From Mesaphorura yosii (lineage: Eukaryota > Arthropoda > Collembola > Poduromorpha > Tullbergiidae): a stretch of DNA of 64,000 bases. Below the pieces are notes generated by a model that saw nothing but the letters and a program-made list of their open reading frames with translations, searched no databases and had not been told where the DNA came from. Below, in pieces: positions 23,301 to 35,469 of the stretch; position 1 is the first letter of the stretch; the number at the start of each line of letters is the position of its first letter. Both the position numbers and the translations under genes were made by a program. Location of the stretch: assembly GCA_009869945.1 (NCBI GenBank), contig WIXG01000113.1, forward strand, positions 62,001-126,000, in the 5' to 3' direction.

Positions 23301-23693
23301 ACACCGACCAGCAAAATAATAAATAAAACTAAAACTAGAAATAAGTGAGGCTTGTGGAAATGTGAACCATATGACAAGGAAGACATTTTTGTTAAATGCA
23401 TCCGGCAGCAGAACTGATTGAGTTGCCTGCATCACAAATTCAAGGGTCGATTCATAAAACGGTCGTTGTACACTGCAAATTCAGATGACAAGACTGTGAG
23501 AATTAATGGGTTTAAATGCTGAACTTCCCGTCATTGCAGTATGTGCCCGAGCACATTCTGGGTATAAAACAGAAAATAGACAGACACTGACATGGAGAGG
23601 CGTGCGTACATTCTTCCATGCTGCAGAACCAAAAATAAGGCCAGAGGAATGCGCAGTTCATATTTTCTTAAATGTTTAACAAAACATTATTAT
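20342..23693. other. Intergenic region between the nucleoside transporter and RPL10A
   Basis: No supported gene apart from the possible missing first exon of the transporter isoform. Open frames around 22860-23299 occur in three plus-strand frames at once, which argues for a stop-poor stretch rather than coding. Confidence 0.45.
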
Positions 23694-23699
23694 TTTATT
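23694..23699 (-). terminator. Polyadenylation signal of RPL10A
   Basis: AATAAA on the minus strand, 36 bp after the RPL10A stop codon, giving the short 3'UTR usual for ribosomal protein genes. Confidence 0.7.
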
Positions 23700-23734
23700 C
23701 TCCATAAAGACCTCAAAATTCAAAACGAGATGAA

Positions 23735-24974
23735 TTAGTAGAGTCTTTGAGGTGGGCCCATAGAAGACTTCACATGAAGTGATCGAACGTTTTGCCAATG
23801 TTTCTTCAAAAGTGAAACCAAAAAGTTTACTGCTAAGTGAACATTCTGAGCCAGCTCATCAGAACCCATTTCGACATGACCGACAGCAACACAGAGGCAC
23901 AAAACCTACAGAACATAAAAATAGTTAGCATAACAATTTAACAGCTCTGAACTCTAGGGCTTTAATTGCAACGTTTACCTTCTTCATCTGGAACTTGATC
24001 GTGGCCTTGACTTCATCTATTTTCTGGGACATTGAGTCCTGATGTGTCAGAAGAACTGGGAATTTACCAGCCTTATTCAAACCCGGACCCAACAATCTTG
24101 GAATTTGCTTAATCAACGACTCGCTGGCCAAGAACGCGTCGTATTTCTTAGCTACAATATATATAAGCAATCAAACTGATTTATCCGGGTATTTTTTGAG
24201 TGACTGCATTTTGTACATTACTTACCAAGTTTCTTGACCAGTTTCTTATTTTTGTTGAGTTTTTTCAAAGCCTCAGCGTCCATAAATGGGATATTGTTTG
24301 CCTTAGCCTCGTCACAATGTTGTTGATCCCCCAAGACACAGATGCTCATCTTTGGGCGTGGAATATTCTTGAGCCTGCAGAAGCATACATTTCGGCTTAG
24401 CATATAGCACATTGACAGGGAAGGCAATGCATAAATTTCAAGTACAAGACAAAAATCGGGCCCGCAATTATTATACCTAAACTCACCCAGAAGAATGGTA
24501 TAGCTCTAATTAATGTTTACCAAATATACGAAAAGGGTTCCGCGCAAGGAGGGTCTTGGTAGCAGGATGGGAGAGTAAGGGAAAAGCTATATCGGCAATC
24601 CAATAAAGGAAAGCCTCCCCAATTATTTTTTGTGATCTGGCCCTGGGTCAAGGCCAGCATTGTTCAGAATCAGTACAAGCTCAAGAGTTGAGGCATTACT
24701 TGACAGTTCCACTAAAACGTTTATCCTTTTGCGGGTCGTAATTCTTGAGTCCAATTTGGAGCTCCACAGTTTCCACAAACTTTCTCTTCTTTTCCTGAGA
24801 ACTTTGAATTACGCTGTTGACACAGTCATACAGCATCTCCTTCGAAATTTTACTGCAGAATTAAATTAAAAAACGAAGCATATTAGAATTCCGTGGAGAT
24901 AGTTCCAAAGCCAGCGAGGTCTGGCTCCAATTAACTCCCTTATCATTACAAACTGAATATTAAAATTACCTCAT
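23735..24974 (-). CDS. RPL10A: 60S ribosomal protein L10a (uL1)
   Basis: Large-subunit protein of the L1 stalk, which guides deacylated tRNA out of the ribosome. Five exons: 24974-24970, 24852-24700, 24374-24226, 24151-23979, 23905-23735, giving 216 residues against 217 in human. The whole family pattern is present: [76 protein letters not shown]-like ATIKFQMKK, and the end MGPPQRLY. The tail [16 protein letters not shown] is the arthropod form. Exon 1 codes only five bases (ATG plus AG), an arrangement common in ribosomal protein genes. Intron 2 (24375-24699) is unusually long for this window; I saw no clear snoRNA boxes in it. Confidence 0.98.
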
Positions 24975-25375
24975 TTTGGCAGCCTGGTGATAGATGAACG
25001 CTTGATTTCACTGCTGAATAAGTTGATTCTACCAATCCAATTAAGTGAGTTGAAATTTAATTGCAGATGGGTGATTAAAACCGCTCAGTAACTCCGTGCG
25101 TTGGCTTGCACTGCACTGAATGTGAGTGAAATATGGAATGACGGTGCCGGCTTCATGCATTCTAAGCAGGCATGGTGCTTGGCTTGAGAGAAGTGTGCAC
25201 ACTTCGCCTGGTAGTTTCTGCGTTTGTTGGCAGAGTCCGCCCGAATGCGCTGTCTCGAACTCTGAAGCTTCTCGACATGGGCCTATACATTGTCAATTTC
25301 AATTTGAGATTACATTCTTCGCAGAAGGGCACGGAATGAGATTGCGATAATGTACAAAATCTTTCCGAGTTGGGC

Positions 25376-25381
25376 TTTATT
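25376..25381 (-). terminator. Polyadenylation signal of the GPCR gene
   Basis: AATAAA on the minus strand about 77 bp after the GPCR stop, preceding the RPL10A promoter region. Confidence 0.55.
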
Positions 25382-25457
25382 TTAGTCAAATATCATTCGT
25401 TTCATTATGATCATGATGCTGGTGCTGATTAAGATACTATAGTAACATTTTCAGCTT

Positions 25458-27173
25458 TTAATTGCAAAAATTTAGGATCGCTTCAGCCGACGACGTTGTA
25501 CTCGGTTCATTGTCATTGTCACATGCAACGGAATTAGAAGGCTCGTTCACAAAGACAGCCAGGTTGACAATCCCTGATTTTTCGACATTCTGCTCTTGGA
25601 AATTTTGGATCGATGGCGCGGACGGGTCTGGCGAGGCGAGTCTGCTTTGGGTATTGGAGATGAAGGAGTGTTGCCTTGTTTTGAAGACGTTGGTGCCAGA
25701 GGTTGAAGAAGTATTTGTGAAAATGGTTTTGCCTCCGTTCCTCATCCACCCGCTTGTTCGGCAACAGCAAAGGCTTGCCCTTCCACTTTTTATCTTCCTG
25801 GAATCAAGCGGCCTTGCAGGCGCAGACTTTAGGGAGTTATTCCAAATAGCGTACAGGAAGGGACTAATGGCTGCATTGATATTTGACAACAGATGCAGAA
25901 AATACGTAATACTGGTATTAGCAACAGTCTTCTTGGTTTGTCGGATGTTGACTACGAGATTGAATATCATCACCGGAGTTCGGCAAACAATGAAGGCCAT
26001 GATGAGAGCCATGATGAGCTTCACACTCCTCCGGTGTTGGTGTTTTGGAACCACAAGTGTTGGTGACAAAGAAGCTCTTGGCGGATCTGACGTCGTGGAC
26101 GACGAAGTGGTTTCTCCTGACTGTCTTGTCCCTATGTTGTTACTATTTGAAGAGGATGAAGAACTCGACTTGCTAAACTTAATGCCTCGATTTCTCACAA
26201 AACTGATGATTGACAAGTAGCATAGAACGAAGCCAGCCAGGAGCAGGAAGTATGTCACTGCAAGCGTCGACCAAAGCTCCTCTCGGAATGGGAACTTGTA
26301 CCTGGCTTGGCACAAATAGTGTGTTTGGTTGTCGATGCGGACCAGCGATGTGTTGGTTCTCTTCAACACCCAGAAACTCCACTCCTCGTAAGCCCACAGC
26401 ATTGGAATTGAAGCACCTGCACGGAAGACGACAATTTCTGTAAAATTGACTATAAGATTATAACACGCAATTAGAAGTTCACCGAGTGGAAGGAGCCATG
26501 TAAGCACCATAATGAGGTAGGGAACATGAGTCTCCCATCGTGTACTGATCCTCGACATCTTTGGGGAGCGAATGACACTCAAATAACGCTCTAAAGCAAT
26601 TCCGAAAAGGCAAATGGCGTTCATCATGACTGCATGAGTCTGTACAGGGGCTACCGTCTTGCACAGAAAGGTTCCAAACACCTGAAACGAAATTCTGGAG
26701 TAAAGTCAAGTCGATCATTAGCAGAAGCCTATGAATGTTTACCCAGGAAAGGTATTTATCGGTCAACTTCCCCAACTCAATTGGAATTGAAGAGATCATA
26801 AGAAGCACGTCACTTAGGGCTAGCGTAGCAAGAAATAGTTTTGTGTGCATCTTGGATAATCTGCAGCATACAAATCATCTCAGCCAGACCTCAACACGAA
26901 GTAAAGCTGGAACTCACTTTGCCCTTGCAATGATTATAAGAGCCGCAATATTTCCGCAGACAGCAATAATAAGCGTTAGCATGTTCCCAGCGATTAAAAC
27001 TGCCAGCACCGGGTCAGGAAGGTAGATTAACATTGTGTCCACGAAAATACGATGCTCATCCTGAAATTATAAAAATATCACGCTTTACTTATAGCACTCA
27101 TGCAGTGTTGGAGATTAATTATTAGTCTTACGCGAAGATCTTCATCGACCATCACATTCGCCGTGCTGTTCAT
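25458..27173 (-). CDS. Orphan class A (rhodopsin-like) G protein-coupled receptor
   Basis: Five exons: 27173-27132, 27060-26918, 26860-26743, 26681-26483, 26416-25458; 486 residues. The N-terminus is short with one glycosylation site (NST). TM1 has the conserved GN (VCGNIAAL), TM2 LATLALSDVLL, and TM3 starts after the disulfide Cys108 and ends ALERY (132-134) instead of DRY. TM4 reads TWLLPLGASIPMLW, the second extracellular loop has its Cys (HYLCQA), TM6 has FIVCRTP in place of CWxP, and TM7 has ISPFLY in place of NPxxY. The third inner loop carries a Ser/Asn/Thr-rich run. The long tail has a CCC cluster, possibly palmitoylated, and ends in a Ser-rich segment. The 66-bp intron 26417-26482 has no stop and keeps frame, so the unspliced genomic frame overstates the protein by 22 residues. 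The ligand is unknown; a peptide receptor is a guess. Confidence 0.9.
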
Positions 27174-29593
27174 TTTGCTGAAGTTGAATTCTTGATCGAC
27201 AAAAAATTTCAAACGTAGGAATTTTGTTGAACAAAATTAGAAGAAAGAATCTTCGTCTTTACAATCAACGGTCTGGATGAACGGAATGAACAGTATCGTT
27301 CCTCGTCCGACTCCGGAATGAGCGAATAATCGGGCGTTCATGTGAACGTCATTTTGTTGCAAAAGACGTCATTATCTCTGTCACAAGGAAAGTTTTCCCA
27401 ACAGCTCGGGAGCCGCAGTAATTTTGCAAGGAGCAGAGGGATAGATTGGGATGAACTTGTTCATCTCAAAGAGTTTACTTAAGGATAAGACCACTCTTGC
27501 AATTATTCTCTCCAGTATGACTGTGTGTCAAATTCACGAATGGAAAGCCAAAGTTCGTCTCGAGTACCATCTGCCAAATGACATTCTGAAAACAAATTAT
27601 AATATTCTATACAAATACAGATAGATTCAAGTTCACTCGTTCAAGCCAAATCGTTTGATTCATGTCTGTTGTGAACGTCCCTTAACTGAACGCAATTAGT
27701 GAGCGTAATGAAATTATGCAAGCAAACGCCATAATCAAGACACAATCTTACATAATCTTGTTTGCTTGAGACGTAATCTCAAGCAAACTGTGTTCCGAAC
27801 TGGACGGGTTGATCACTCTATGAATCCATGAGATGTGAATCGGTCCTCGCTTCTCATATCGCGTTGTGCGAAAACATGTCGTATGAGTTATTGAACTGGA
27901 AATCCCTTTGTAAAGCCTCCGCAAACACAGAATCAAATTAGTCGATGCTCAAATACTAACTTTCACTTCCAATTTTGAACTGCAGTTGACCAGTGTTGAT
28001 TTAACTTATTGGCGCACCATACGTGAATGAATCAACGGTCAGATGACAAGTCGCAATTGCTATGTTTTGCAATAGCGGCCCTTCCCCAAATGCGTGTAGC
28101 AATTTTGACATTCTGATCTCAGAATCTCAGCACGAGACGTGGTTCAAAAAAGAGGACAAAATGCGGCGCTAAATAAACCGACCCATAAATTTAAAATGCA
28201 TTTAATTACGCGTAAATACAATAAATTGAACAATTCTATCACGCTAGAACGATTTTAGACGTTTAATAACTAACGTAACATTGCGTAAAAGTGTCAAGCC
28301 TTAAAGTTTCACGATCAGCTAACGAACGTAAGCAATTCCCGTCAACTATCGCAAATAGAAAACCAAAGCCTATGAAATTACGAATTAAAATTTGTTACTC
28401 TCATTCATGCTAAAATACACTTCATTCTGTTGAGAATCTCTGAGTTCTCAGAAAGAGAAAGGGACTGGAGAAATTATTACGGCAGCAGCCTCGAAGCAAG
28501 AGTGCTGACGTAGTTTTTATGTCTATGCATAACGTTACCTTAATTTAGCTTAGGACGAAGAGTTAACTAAAACAACCATCGTGTACAAGATACGAACTAT
28601 CATTAATTCATACAATGAACTTGGGACCATGCACTCGCCGGATGGTTTAATTGGACAAAGCTGCTCTCTTATTGACAAGAATTACAGTTCGTCACAGGCA
28701 TACTGACTGCAATGTACGTGGCTATCTTGCTAAACACAGGCACTTTAATTATTCGAAATTTAGAGTTAGTTGAACATGTCGTACAATCCTAAATCATTCA
28801 CGTACTCATGTACTTCAAACTCACTCATGCAATTACCAAAATACTTGTTAGCTGGTAGACATTAAGTATATTCACTCCTGCACATGCTAAGACTACAAAC
28901 AGCATACGAAGAAATTCGACAATGTATGAACAATCCACTGCCGAAATTCTTGTAATTAATTCATCTCAGTTGATTTGATGAGGAGCAATTACAAGTTTGC
29001 TCTGTTTTAAAGAAAATATTCTAAAAATATTACTTATTTTTACTTCCAGCCATGCGCATTCATAAATTAATGTTTAAACATTCCCCAAGAAACAAAGTAG
29101 TTGGAACAAAAACAAGGGCTACATGGGCAAACAAATTGTACGCTAACTGAAGGTTTTGAAGTTGATTTTACGGACATCGTAAAATGAGGTCCGAGCAGAC
29201 GAGTGTCATTGTGGTTGTCCTTCTGGCCACGACAGGAAGCAAGTAATAATAATAATGGAGCATAAAAATGTTGTCTCGCCGGAGATAGAAATGGATACAA
29301 AATGATTTGTAGCGTGTGGTGCAGTGAAGAGATGAAGATGTGTGGCCTGGCATTAAAAATACATAAAAGGAGACAACAGACTCGCGTTACGTAATGGTCC
29401 TGAATCAACTGGACTCTGAAATGTTACAACTTGACGCAAACTTAACTAGCTATGAGTACAACTGCTAAACGAGAAGATGACCACGCGCTCTAAATACACA
29501 CATTCGTATCCAGTAACAGTAACTTATAATTATGTACAAATTTAGGAAGGAAGCACTCTCTGGCACCGAACTAAATTAATATTGATGCTTTTC
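27174..29593. other. Intergenic region between the GABA transporter and the GPCR
   Basis: No supported gene. It contains the 3' flank of the SLC6 gene on one side and the expected 5' region of the GPCR on the other. Confidence 0.45.
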
Positions 29594-32583
29594 TTAAAGA
29601 GTGGTGATTTCCGTCGAAAAGGCGGAAGGCTTTCCACGGATTTCTTCCAAATTGATCTGCGGACGTACCAACTTGTTGAATTTCTGAAAACATGGAAATG
29701 CTTAGTTGAGAAATCAGATTCACAGGACTAAAGCCACCCGGACGCTAAGACTAGAAATGATTTACCGTCTCAAAGTCGCCTGGAGTCTTGCGCCAGATGT
29801 AGATTGCGTACCCAGGAATGCAGACCATGGTGGTCAGAGCAGAGAACCAACCGAAAACGTGGGCAGCGGTTGGGTAGCTGTAATCAAGGTAAGTGATCTC
29901 CGACCATTGGATGAATTTGAACAAGAAGACGCCCTTGAAAATGTCACCAAATGAGCTTCAAGTACACTGAATGAAGCGCACTAACTCACCACACAAATTG
30001 CTGGGGTCGAAACCACCCAGCAGAATTTCCACCAGGGGATCGGGTAGTAGCCAATCATGTCGCGAATTGCCTCATAAAATCGGTTCACGCCAAAGGCCCA
30101 CGAGAAGGCGATGCACTCGAAGAAGACAACCCAAAGTAAAACGATGCCACTCACAGCATACTGGTCCAGAAGATGAAACACGTACATTCCTCCCTGTTAA
30201 AGTGTCACATGCTCCATTGAATTCGAAAAGTAGCAATTACAAAGGATGAGGCTCCGTATTTCTCATACCCGAGTCACGCAGGTGAGACCCACGAAGTAGG
30301 ATAACAGGCAGACGACGGCGATGAATACTTCCTTCCTTCGGCGGAGGCGTCTTGGCCACTCATCCACCATGGCCGTGATGAATCCTTCTAGTGTGCAAAA
30401 CTGTGAATCCAAGCCCACAAACAGAATCATCAGGAAGAACAAGCAGGACCAAAATGAGGGAAGTGGTAGTTGAAGAATGGCCGACGGATACGCCAGGAAG
30501 GCCAGACCGGGTCCTGTAGAGAGCACATGGAATATGTTCCACGGACGCTCAAATTGTAGATAAATTCTGAAGCAGTCTGAGTTTACCTGAAGCAGCGACC
30601 TCTTCAACCGGTTTGTTTTGCGTCTTGGCCATAAATCCAACCACCGAAAAGATGACGAAGCCAGCAAAGAAACTGGTGCAGGAATTGATGCAACACACCA
30701 GAATGGCGTCCCTGTCAAAGAATTCCGTTCCTTCATTAGCAAGAAGAGACAACAGTAAGGAAGACTTGACTCGATATATTGAAACGCTAGCTCACTTGTA
30801 CACGTTGTTGTGATACTTGTTGTATGACCCGAGGGCCATGAGCGTACCCAGTCCCAATCCATATGAGAAGAAGATCTGTGTCACAGCATCTACCCACACC
30901 TGAGACTCTCCAAGTTTGGACAGGTTCGGATAAAGGTAGAACTTGATTCCATCCGCTGCACCAGGAAGCGTCAACCCACGAATCAAAAGAATGGTCAACA
31001 AGACGTAAGGGAAGAGCGCTGTGAAGTAGACGACTTTTCCGGTCCACCGAACTCCCTTCCAGATGCAAAAGTAGCACATGATCCAAACGAGCAAGAGTGT
31101 GCCGGCCAACTCCCATCGGATTCCACCGACATCATCCACGCCGGAAGAAATCCCAAGAGCTCGTCTCCTGTTAGGAGTGAAATACACCAACATTAAGGTA
31201 TCCGTCTTTGACTAGGGGGTTTCTGCTCAATCTTACTCCCAAAACTCTTTCACGGGGTCCGTCAAGTTTGCTGCCAGGATGGATTTTGTACTGTTTTCCA
31301 CCGTGCACCACAGCGTGCCGTCCATGCGTGGGTGGCATAACTTATGCCGATCGTACGTCGTGGCTACGCAATTCTCCGTGTTCCAATCGTTCCCACAATC
31401 ACTCCATGGCAGTTCTGAAGAAGGTAGGATTTAGATTTTGCTTCATGCACCAGAAAACTCTGGCTTACTTGAGCCGAAGGACATGATGAAGTAGAAGATG
31501 GCCCATGCAAGAATAACGATGTAGTACGCATTCATCCAGCACGCCATGACCGCAGCGGCATATCCAACACCTGCAATGCGACATGACAGTTCAGACGCAA
31601 ATTCTCAGGAATAAGGTCAAGTAGCAATTTGACCTTTAAAGATAGGTGTAATTTTCCAAACGCCGAGGCCACCGATTGTTAAGAATTGCCCCACCGCCAG
31701 CTCCATGAAGAACATTGGAATGCCTCCCAAGATGACCGTCATTACGTAGGGTACAAGAAAGGCACCTGCGGAATGAAATTGTCATGGCCTTGATGCTGAC
31801 TGGTTCCAAGGCAAGTAGGCGCAACCGCAGCGCAAGATCCTGACTACAGAAGGAAGCAGCACAAGGTCAGCCTGACACGTGCACTTTGGGCCCATGAGCA
31901 TCGCTGGGGAAAATCTTGAATCGAATCCAAATTACAGAAGCTCTGATTGTTCGCACTCCATTGTGCTCTGAGAGTTTAGCGTCGCAAGTGACGTTTATGA
32001 AGCCGCGTCGTGTAAATTTCAGTAACTTAACAATATCAAATGCCCACTAACTCGAATGCATGCAAACGCATTTGACGGTATGATTATCATGGATTAACCC
32101 TGAATGATTGAGCAGCCAAAAACAAAACTCACCCCCTCCATTCTTGTAGCATAAGTATGGAAATCTGTAAATGAAATCAAAGTGTCTTCAACTTGCCAGT
32201 TGTCACAAACGAACCGCTTTGTGCAAGAAAGTGATTCAACTCATGTTTTGATATCGAGCCTGCACTCTTTCAATTACAGAGCTTTCATGTTTCCATAAGC
32301 AAAGTCGAGAAAGAGTTTCGTACCTCCAGACGTTGCCAAGTCCGATCGCCAGCCCGATGGTGGACATGATGAAGTCGAGTTTGGTGGACCATGTTCCACG
32401 GTGCGGGAGATCAGAATCGGAATCCTTTCCATGTTCTTCATGGAATTGGGCAGCAACTGCATTAGTAATTTTAGGAGTTATTGCTCCTGATTCATGGTCA
32501 CTTGAAAATTGATTCATTTCGAGGCTAAGACCTGTATCGTCCTTTTTAAAATCTACAACCCCAGTGCCCGTCGAATCACTCAT
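29594..32583 (-). CDS. Gat: Sodium/chloride-dependent GABA transporter (SLC6, GAT type)
   Basis: Twelve-helix plasma membrane symporter. Eleven exons: 32583-32324, 32164-32133, 31765-31634, 31570-31469, 31414-31237, 31167-30796, 30711-30587, 30513-30269, 30193-29990, 29933-29766, 29683-29594; 635 residues, phases consistent. TM1 [15 protein letters not shown] starts at residue 77; TM3 has the Tyr pair ([10 protein letters not shown]); TM6 [18 protein letters not shown] and TM8 [13 protein letters not shown] match vertebrate GAT1. The large second outer loop has Cys-Cys and glycosylation sites (NST, NLT). [14 protein letters not shown] and [14 protein letters not shown] also favour GAT1 over glycine or monoamine carriers. 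At the position of GAT1 Tyr60 it has Leu78. Intron 9 (29934-29989) is only 56 bp; intron 2 is 367 bp. Expected to clear GABA from synapses; the substrate is inferred from similarity. Confidence 0.93.
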
Positions 32584-33922
32584 GCCTTTTTCTGCTCGCC
32601 TCTCTTGCTTTCTCCTTTCCTCCCAATCACACTTTCACAATCAGCTTGCAACAAAGAATCCGACTCTGCACTTTTACTTCTGAAGCCTGTCTCGGACTCG
32701 TCAACCCACCAGCTCATCAAATCACATTCTACTTCTTTACTCCACTTGCTTCAGAAACCGTGGCCCCGCGTACTTTATCGGATTTCTTGTCACTCCGAAG
32801 ACCAAAACGACGATCCGCAAAATTTTAAACTTAAACCCTGAAATTTTTATGAACTGAGATTTGTGGAACGGGAATACTTTGAAAGAGCAACCACACCAAC
32901 GATAATCTCAATTCCCACTAAGATCAGAACGGAGTCTAATCAGACTTTTAAAAAAGGAGTTGGAGAGAGTGGCTAATTGCGGAAGTACCAATTGATCCCC
33001 TTGTACCCTCTGCAATACATTAACTTGTACGCGTTAACATTTCGCAGCGTTTTTGCTTCGTGTCTCACCCACGGAGGCTGGACCAACGCGCTGCTTCTTT
33101 CGACGACCATCGTAATCATCATCATTATAAATCCAGCCCTTCAGAAACCATTCGCTTCGCCCTCACCAGCGGTTGGCAGCTGGCATGAGAGTATTGTCGT
33201 CCACGAGCACCATTCATTGCAAACATGAAACGGCAATGGCAACAGCGTCACGTCGACAGCTCTAAAGCCAAGGCTACCCGTCAAATGTCTCCACACTCTC
33301 CAGGCTCTGAGAAATTGCAGCAACTCAACGTTGCGCTACATTTTAATACATTTCAATTTCACCATCAGCCTCTCGTTCAGACAATGAATAGCCCCGGCCA
33401 CGAAGATATTAAGCCATTCGACAGAATAGAAGATTGATCGACATGACTGCTCACATGATGGTCGCTATGTATTTTTAATTCACACTGAGAGCAGCATTTA
33501 ATTTAACTCGGGCAGACAAGCCACATTTTGTGTCTACAGTGCAGAATGGGCAGACTATTTCTGTCTCGCCTTTTATTATTGCAACTGCCTGACTTTTGGT
33601 CATTGCAAGATGGACATTTCTAAGATTCCGCATTGTGATGACATGAAGAGATTAAATTGAGCGTAAATTTAATCCATCATCCACGTAGCCTTAAAACCAC
33701 CGCAGACGTTTTACAGCAAAACTCAAGAGATTTATGCTAACATGTCCAATATGGCCATGATTCCAAGTCATGCATAAGAAAAATGACAAGACACGGCTGG
33801 AGTCACTTGGGTTCCTTGAAATTGAGAACTCCTCATGTCCACGGGTACCTGCTTGTAATGGAATCATTCTTCGGTAGACACAGAGATTATGAGATCGTTG
33901 ACACGCCACTTTTTGTACCACT
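32584..33922. other. Region upstream of the GABA transporter
   Basis: Holds a pyrimidine-rich stretch (about 32590-32640) just upstream of the transporter ATG, probably 5'UTR or promoter. A 70-codon plus-strand frame (33225-33437) has an ATG but no recognisable feature. Confidence 0.4.
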
Positions 33923-34147
33923 TTACATCCTCATTACTGGCTGGTGACGACCATGACGACCACCAGCAGCATGTATGTGCTGCCTGAAACCCATATCCTC
34001 GAAGCTAGAATAAGATGAAAATGATTCACATTCAGCTAGCATTGCAGTATCACTCTTCAACGCAAAGTCTGGACTGTAATCTCTCTGAGTGTCCAGTTGG
34101 ACATTTAAATGGACAATGGCTGAGCTCTGTTGGTGTGAATCAGACAT
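33923..34147 (-). CDS. Small hypothetical open frame downstream of PCGF
   Basis: A 74-codon frame starting at an ATG (34147): acidic and Ser-rich, then a His/Gly/Arg end (HIHAAGGRHGRHQ). It starts about 300 bp after the PCGF stop on the same strand, so it may lie in the PCGF 3'UTR. No family is recognised. Confidence 0.2.
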   Translation of the reverse strand: MSDSHQQSSAIVHLNVQLDTQRDYSPDFALKSDTAMLAECESFSSYSSFEDMGFRQHIHAAGGRHGRHQPVMRM

Positions 34148-34442
34148 TTAGCAATTTTAATATCACGATTTAAGTTCTCTGGCAAATGACAATAATAATA
34201 ATATAAAGTACAATTCAGCAAACAAATTGACCTCGATGATTTTTTCCTTATTACAGTATTATTTATGGCCAATCTAATTCAATGACACATGCCACGTCTC
34301 CGTCTCCCCTACTCGGCTTGTCCCCAGCACAATGTTGATGCACCGGTACAGATTTTCACGAGTGCCAATTCTAGTAAAGGTGCTCACACTCAAGTGCATG
34401 TACCTTGCTTGACTGTGTGATCTTCATCTTTGGGCTTGAGGC

Positions 34443-35469
34443 TCACTGATTTTTACTCTTGTGACTTGAATTTTGCTGATACTTCAATTTGAGTGGAGGA
34501 TCCCTAAATCGCCATTTCGTCACGTAGACAAATTTAAGAGTGTGATCTTTCCCCTGGGGTTCGCCATTGCAAAGCAGTTCGATCTATGACAAAAGCAAGA
34601 GTTCGGTAATGCAAAAGTGAAAAAGTATGGAGTCTCGTTAGTGTCGCTAGGAATAATCTCGAATACCTGGTCATACTGGTCCAAACAATCGATCTTGGAG
34701 CATATGTACTTCTTCACGTGTCTAATTGTCGCTTGTGCTGAGACGCGAATAAATTTCCTCTGTAAGGGCTTCATTCCAGAGCCTGCCTCCAGTAAAATAT
34801 TCACCTGTCGCACAAAAGGAGAAGTAAAGCATTTTCAACAAACAAATAAGAGCCTGTCCTAAGATGAGATTTCAAGGTGGGCGTTATTTACCTGTTCATC
34901 TAAACGATGATAGTCGGTCACTTGATGTGATTGATCAGCGTAGGCGAACGAAGTTCCAGGTTGGTCGGGCCCGTTGGTGATCGGAATATTGGGAATATCC
35001 TTCGGACAGACTGTCCCTCGTGACTTGTAGAAACTTCTTTCTCTTTCCAATTCATCTTGAAGTAATATCAAATCAAAATTAGTTGTGAAGGTCCCTATTC
35101 AGTGTATTTGGAAGCATGGTTTACATGGTTCAACTTACTTTCCATTAATCCAGGGACCAACTTGTACACAATATCTTGCATGGTTCGGTCGAATTTGATA
35201 TACTGCAGAGGGTGCGATTGGTGAATAACAATGTTGCATTCTGGGCAAGTGTTATTCTCCTCAAGGTGCTTAACCAGACAGCTCTTGCAAACTGCGAAAA
35301 ATAAGTCACAAATCAATCTATGCTCCGAGTTCAGATTTTCAAGGCACATTAACTTACATGTGTGAAGACACTCCGTCACGGTGGTAGCGCTGATTAAGTA
35401 CCCAGTACAAATCTTGCAAACAATGTACGGATTCAACACGCATAATTTGACTTGAATGTCGTCTTCCAT
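34443..35469 (-). CDS. PCGF3: Polycomb group RING finger protein (PCGF3/PCGF5 type)
   Basis: Non-canonical PRC1 subunit that partners RING1/2 in histone H2A ubiquitination. Five exons: 35469-35358, 35291-35139, 35055-34892, 34804-34667, 34583-34443; 235 residues (human PCGF3 is 242). The RING is complete: Cys18, Cys21, Cys34, His36, Cys39, Cys42, Cys53, Cys56, with the PCGF3/5 signatures TTVTECLHTFCKSCL and PLQYIKFDRTMQDIVYKLVP. The middle is a variable linker ending DYHRLDEQ, as in PCGF3. The C-terminal RAWUL ubiquitin-like domain (SAQATIRHVKKYI, GKDHTLKFVYVTKWRF) is intact. The gene diverges from PNO1. I cannot separate PCGF3 from PCGF5; invertebrates often have one gene for both. Confidence 0.95.

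Noticed and set aside
24375-24699. Possible snoRNA in the long RPL10A intron
   Set aside because: No C/D box pair or H/ACA layout could be found by eye.
25462-26220. 252-codon plus-strand open frame antisense to the GPCR
   Set aside because: It mirrors the GPCR coding exon and has no domain or splice structure; a codon-bias shadow.
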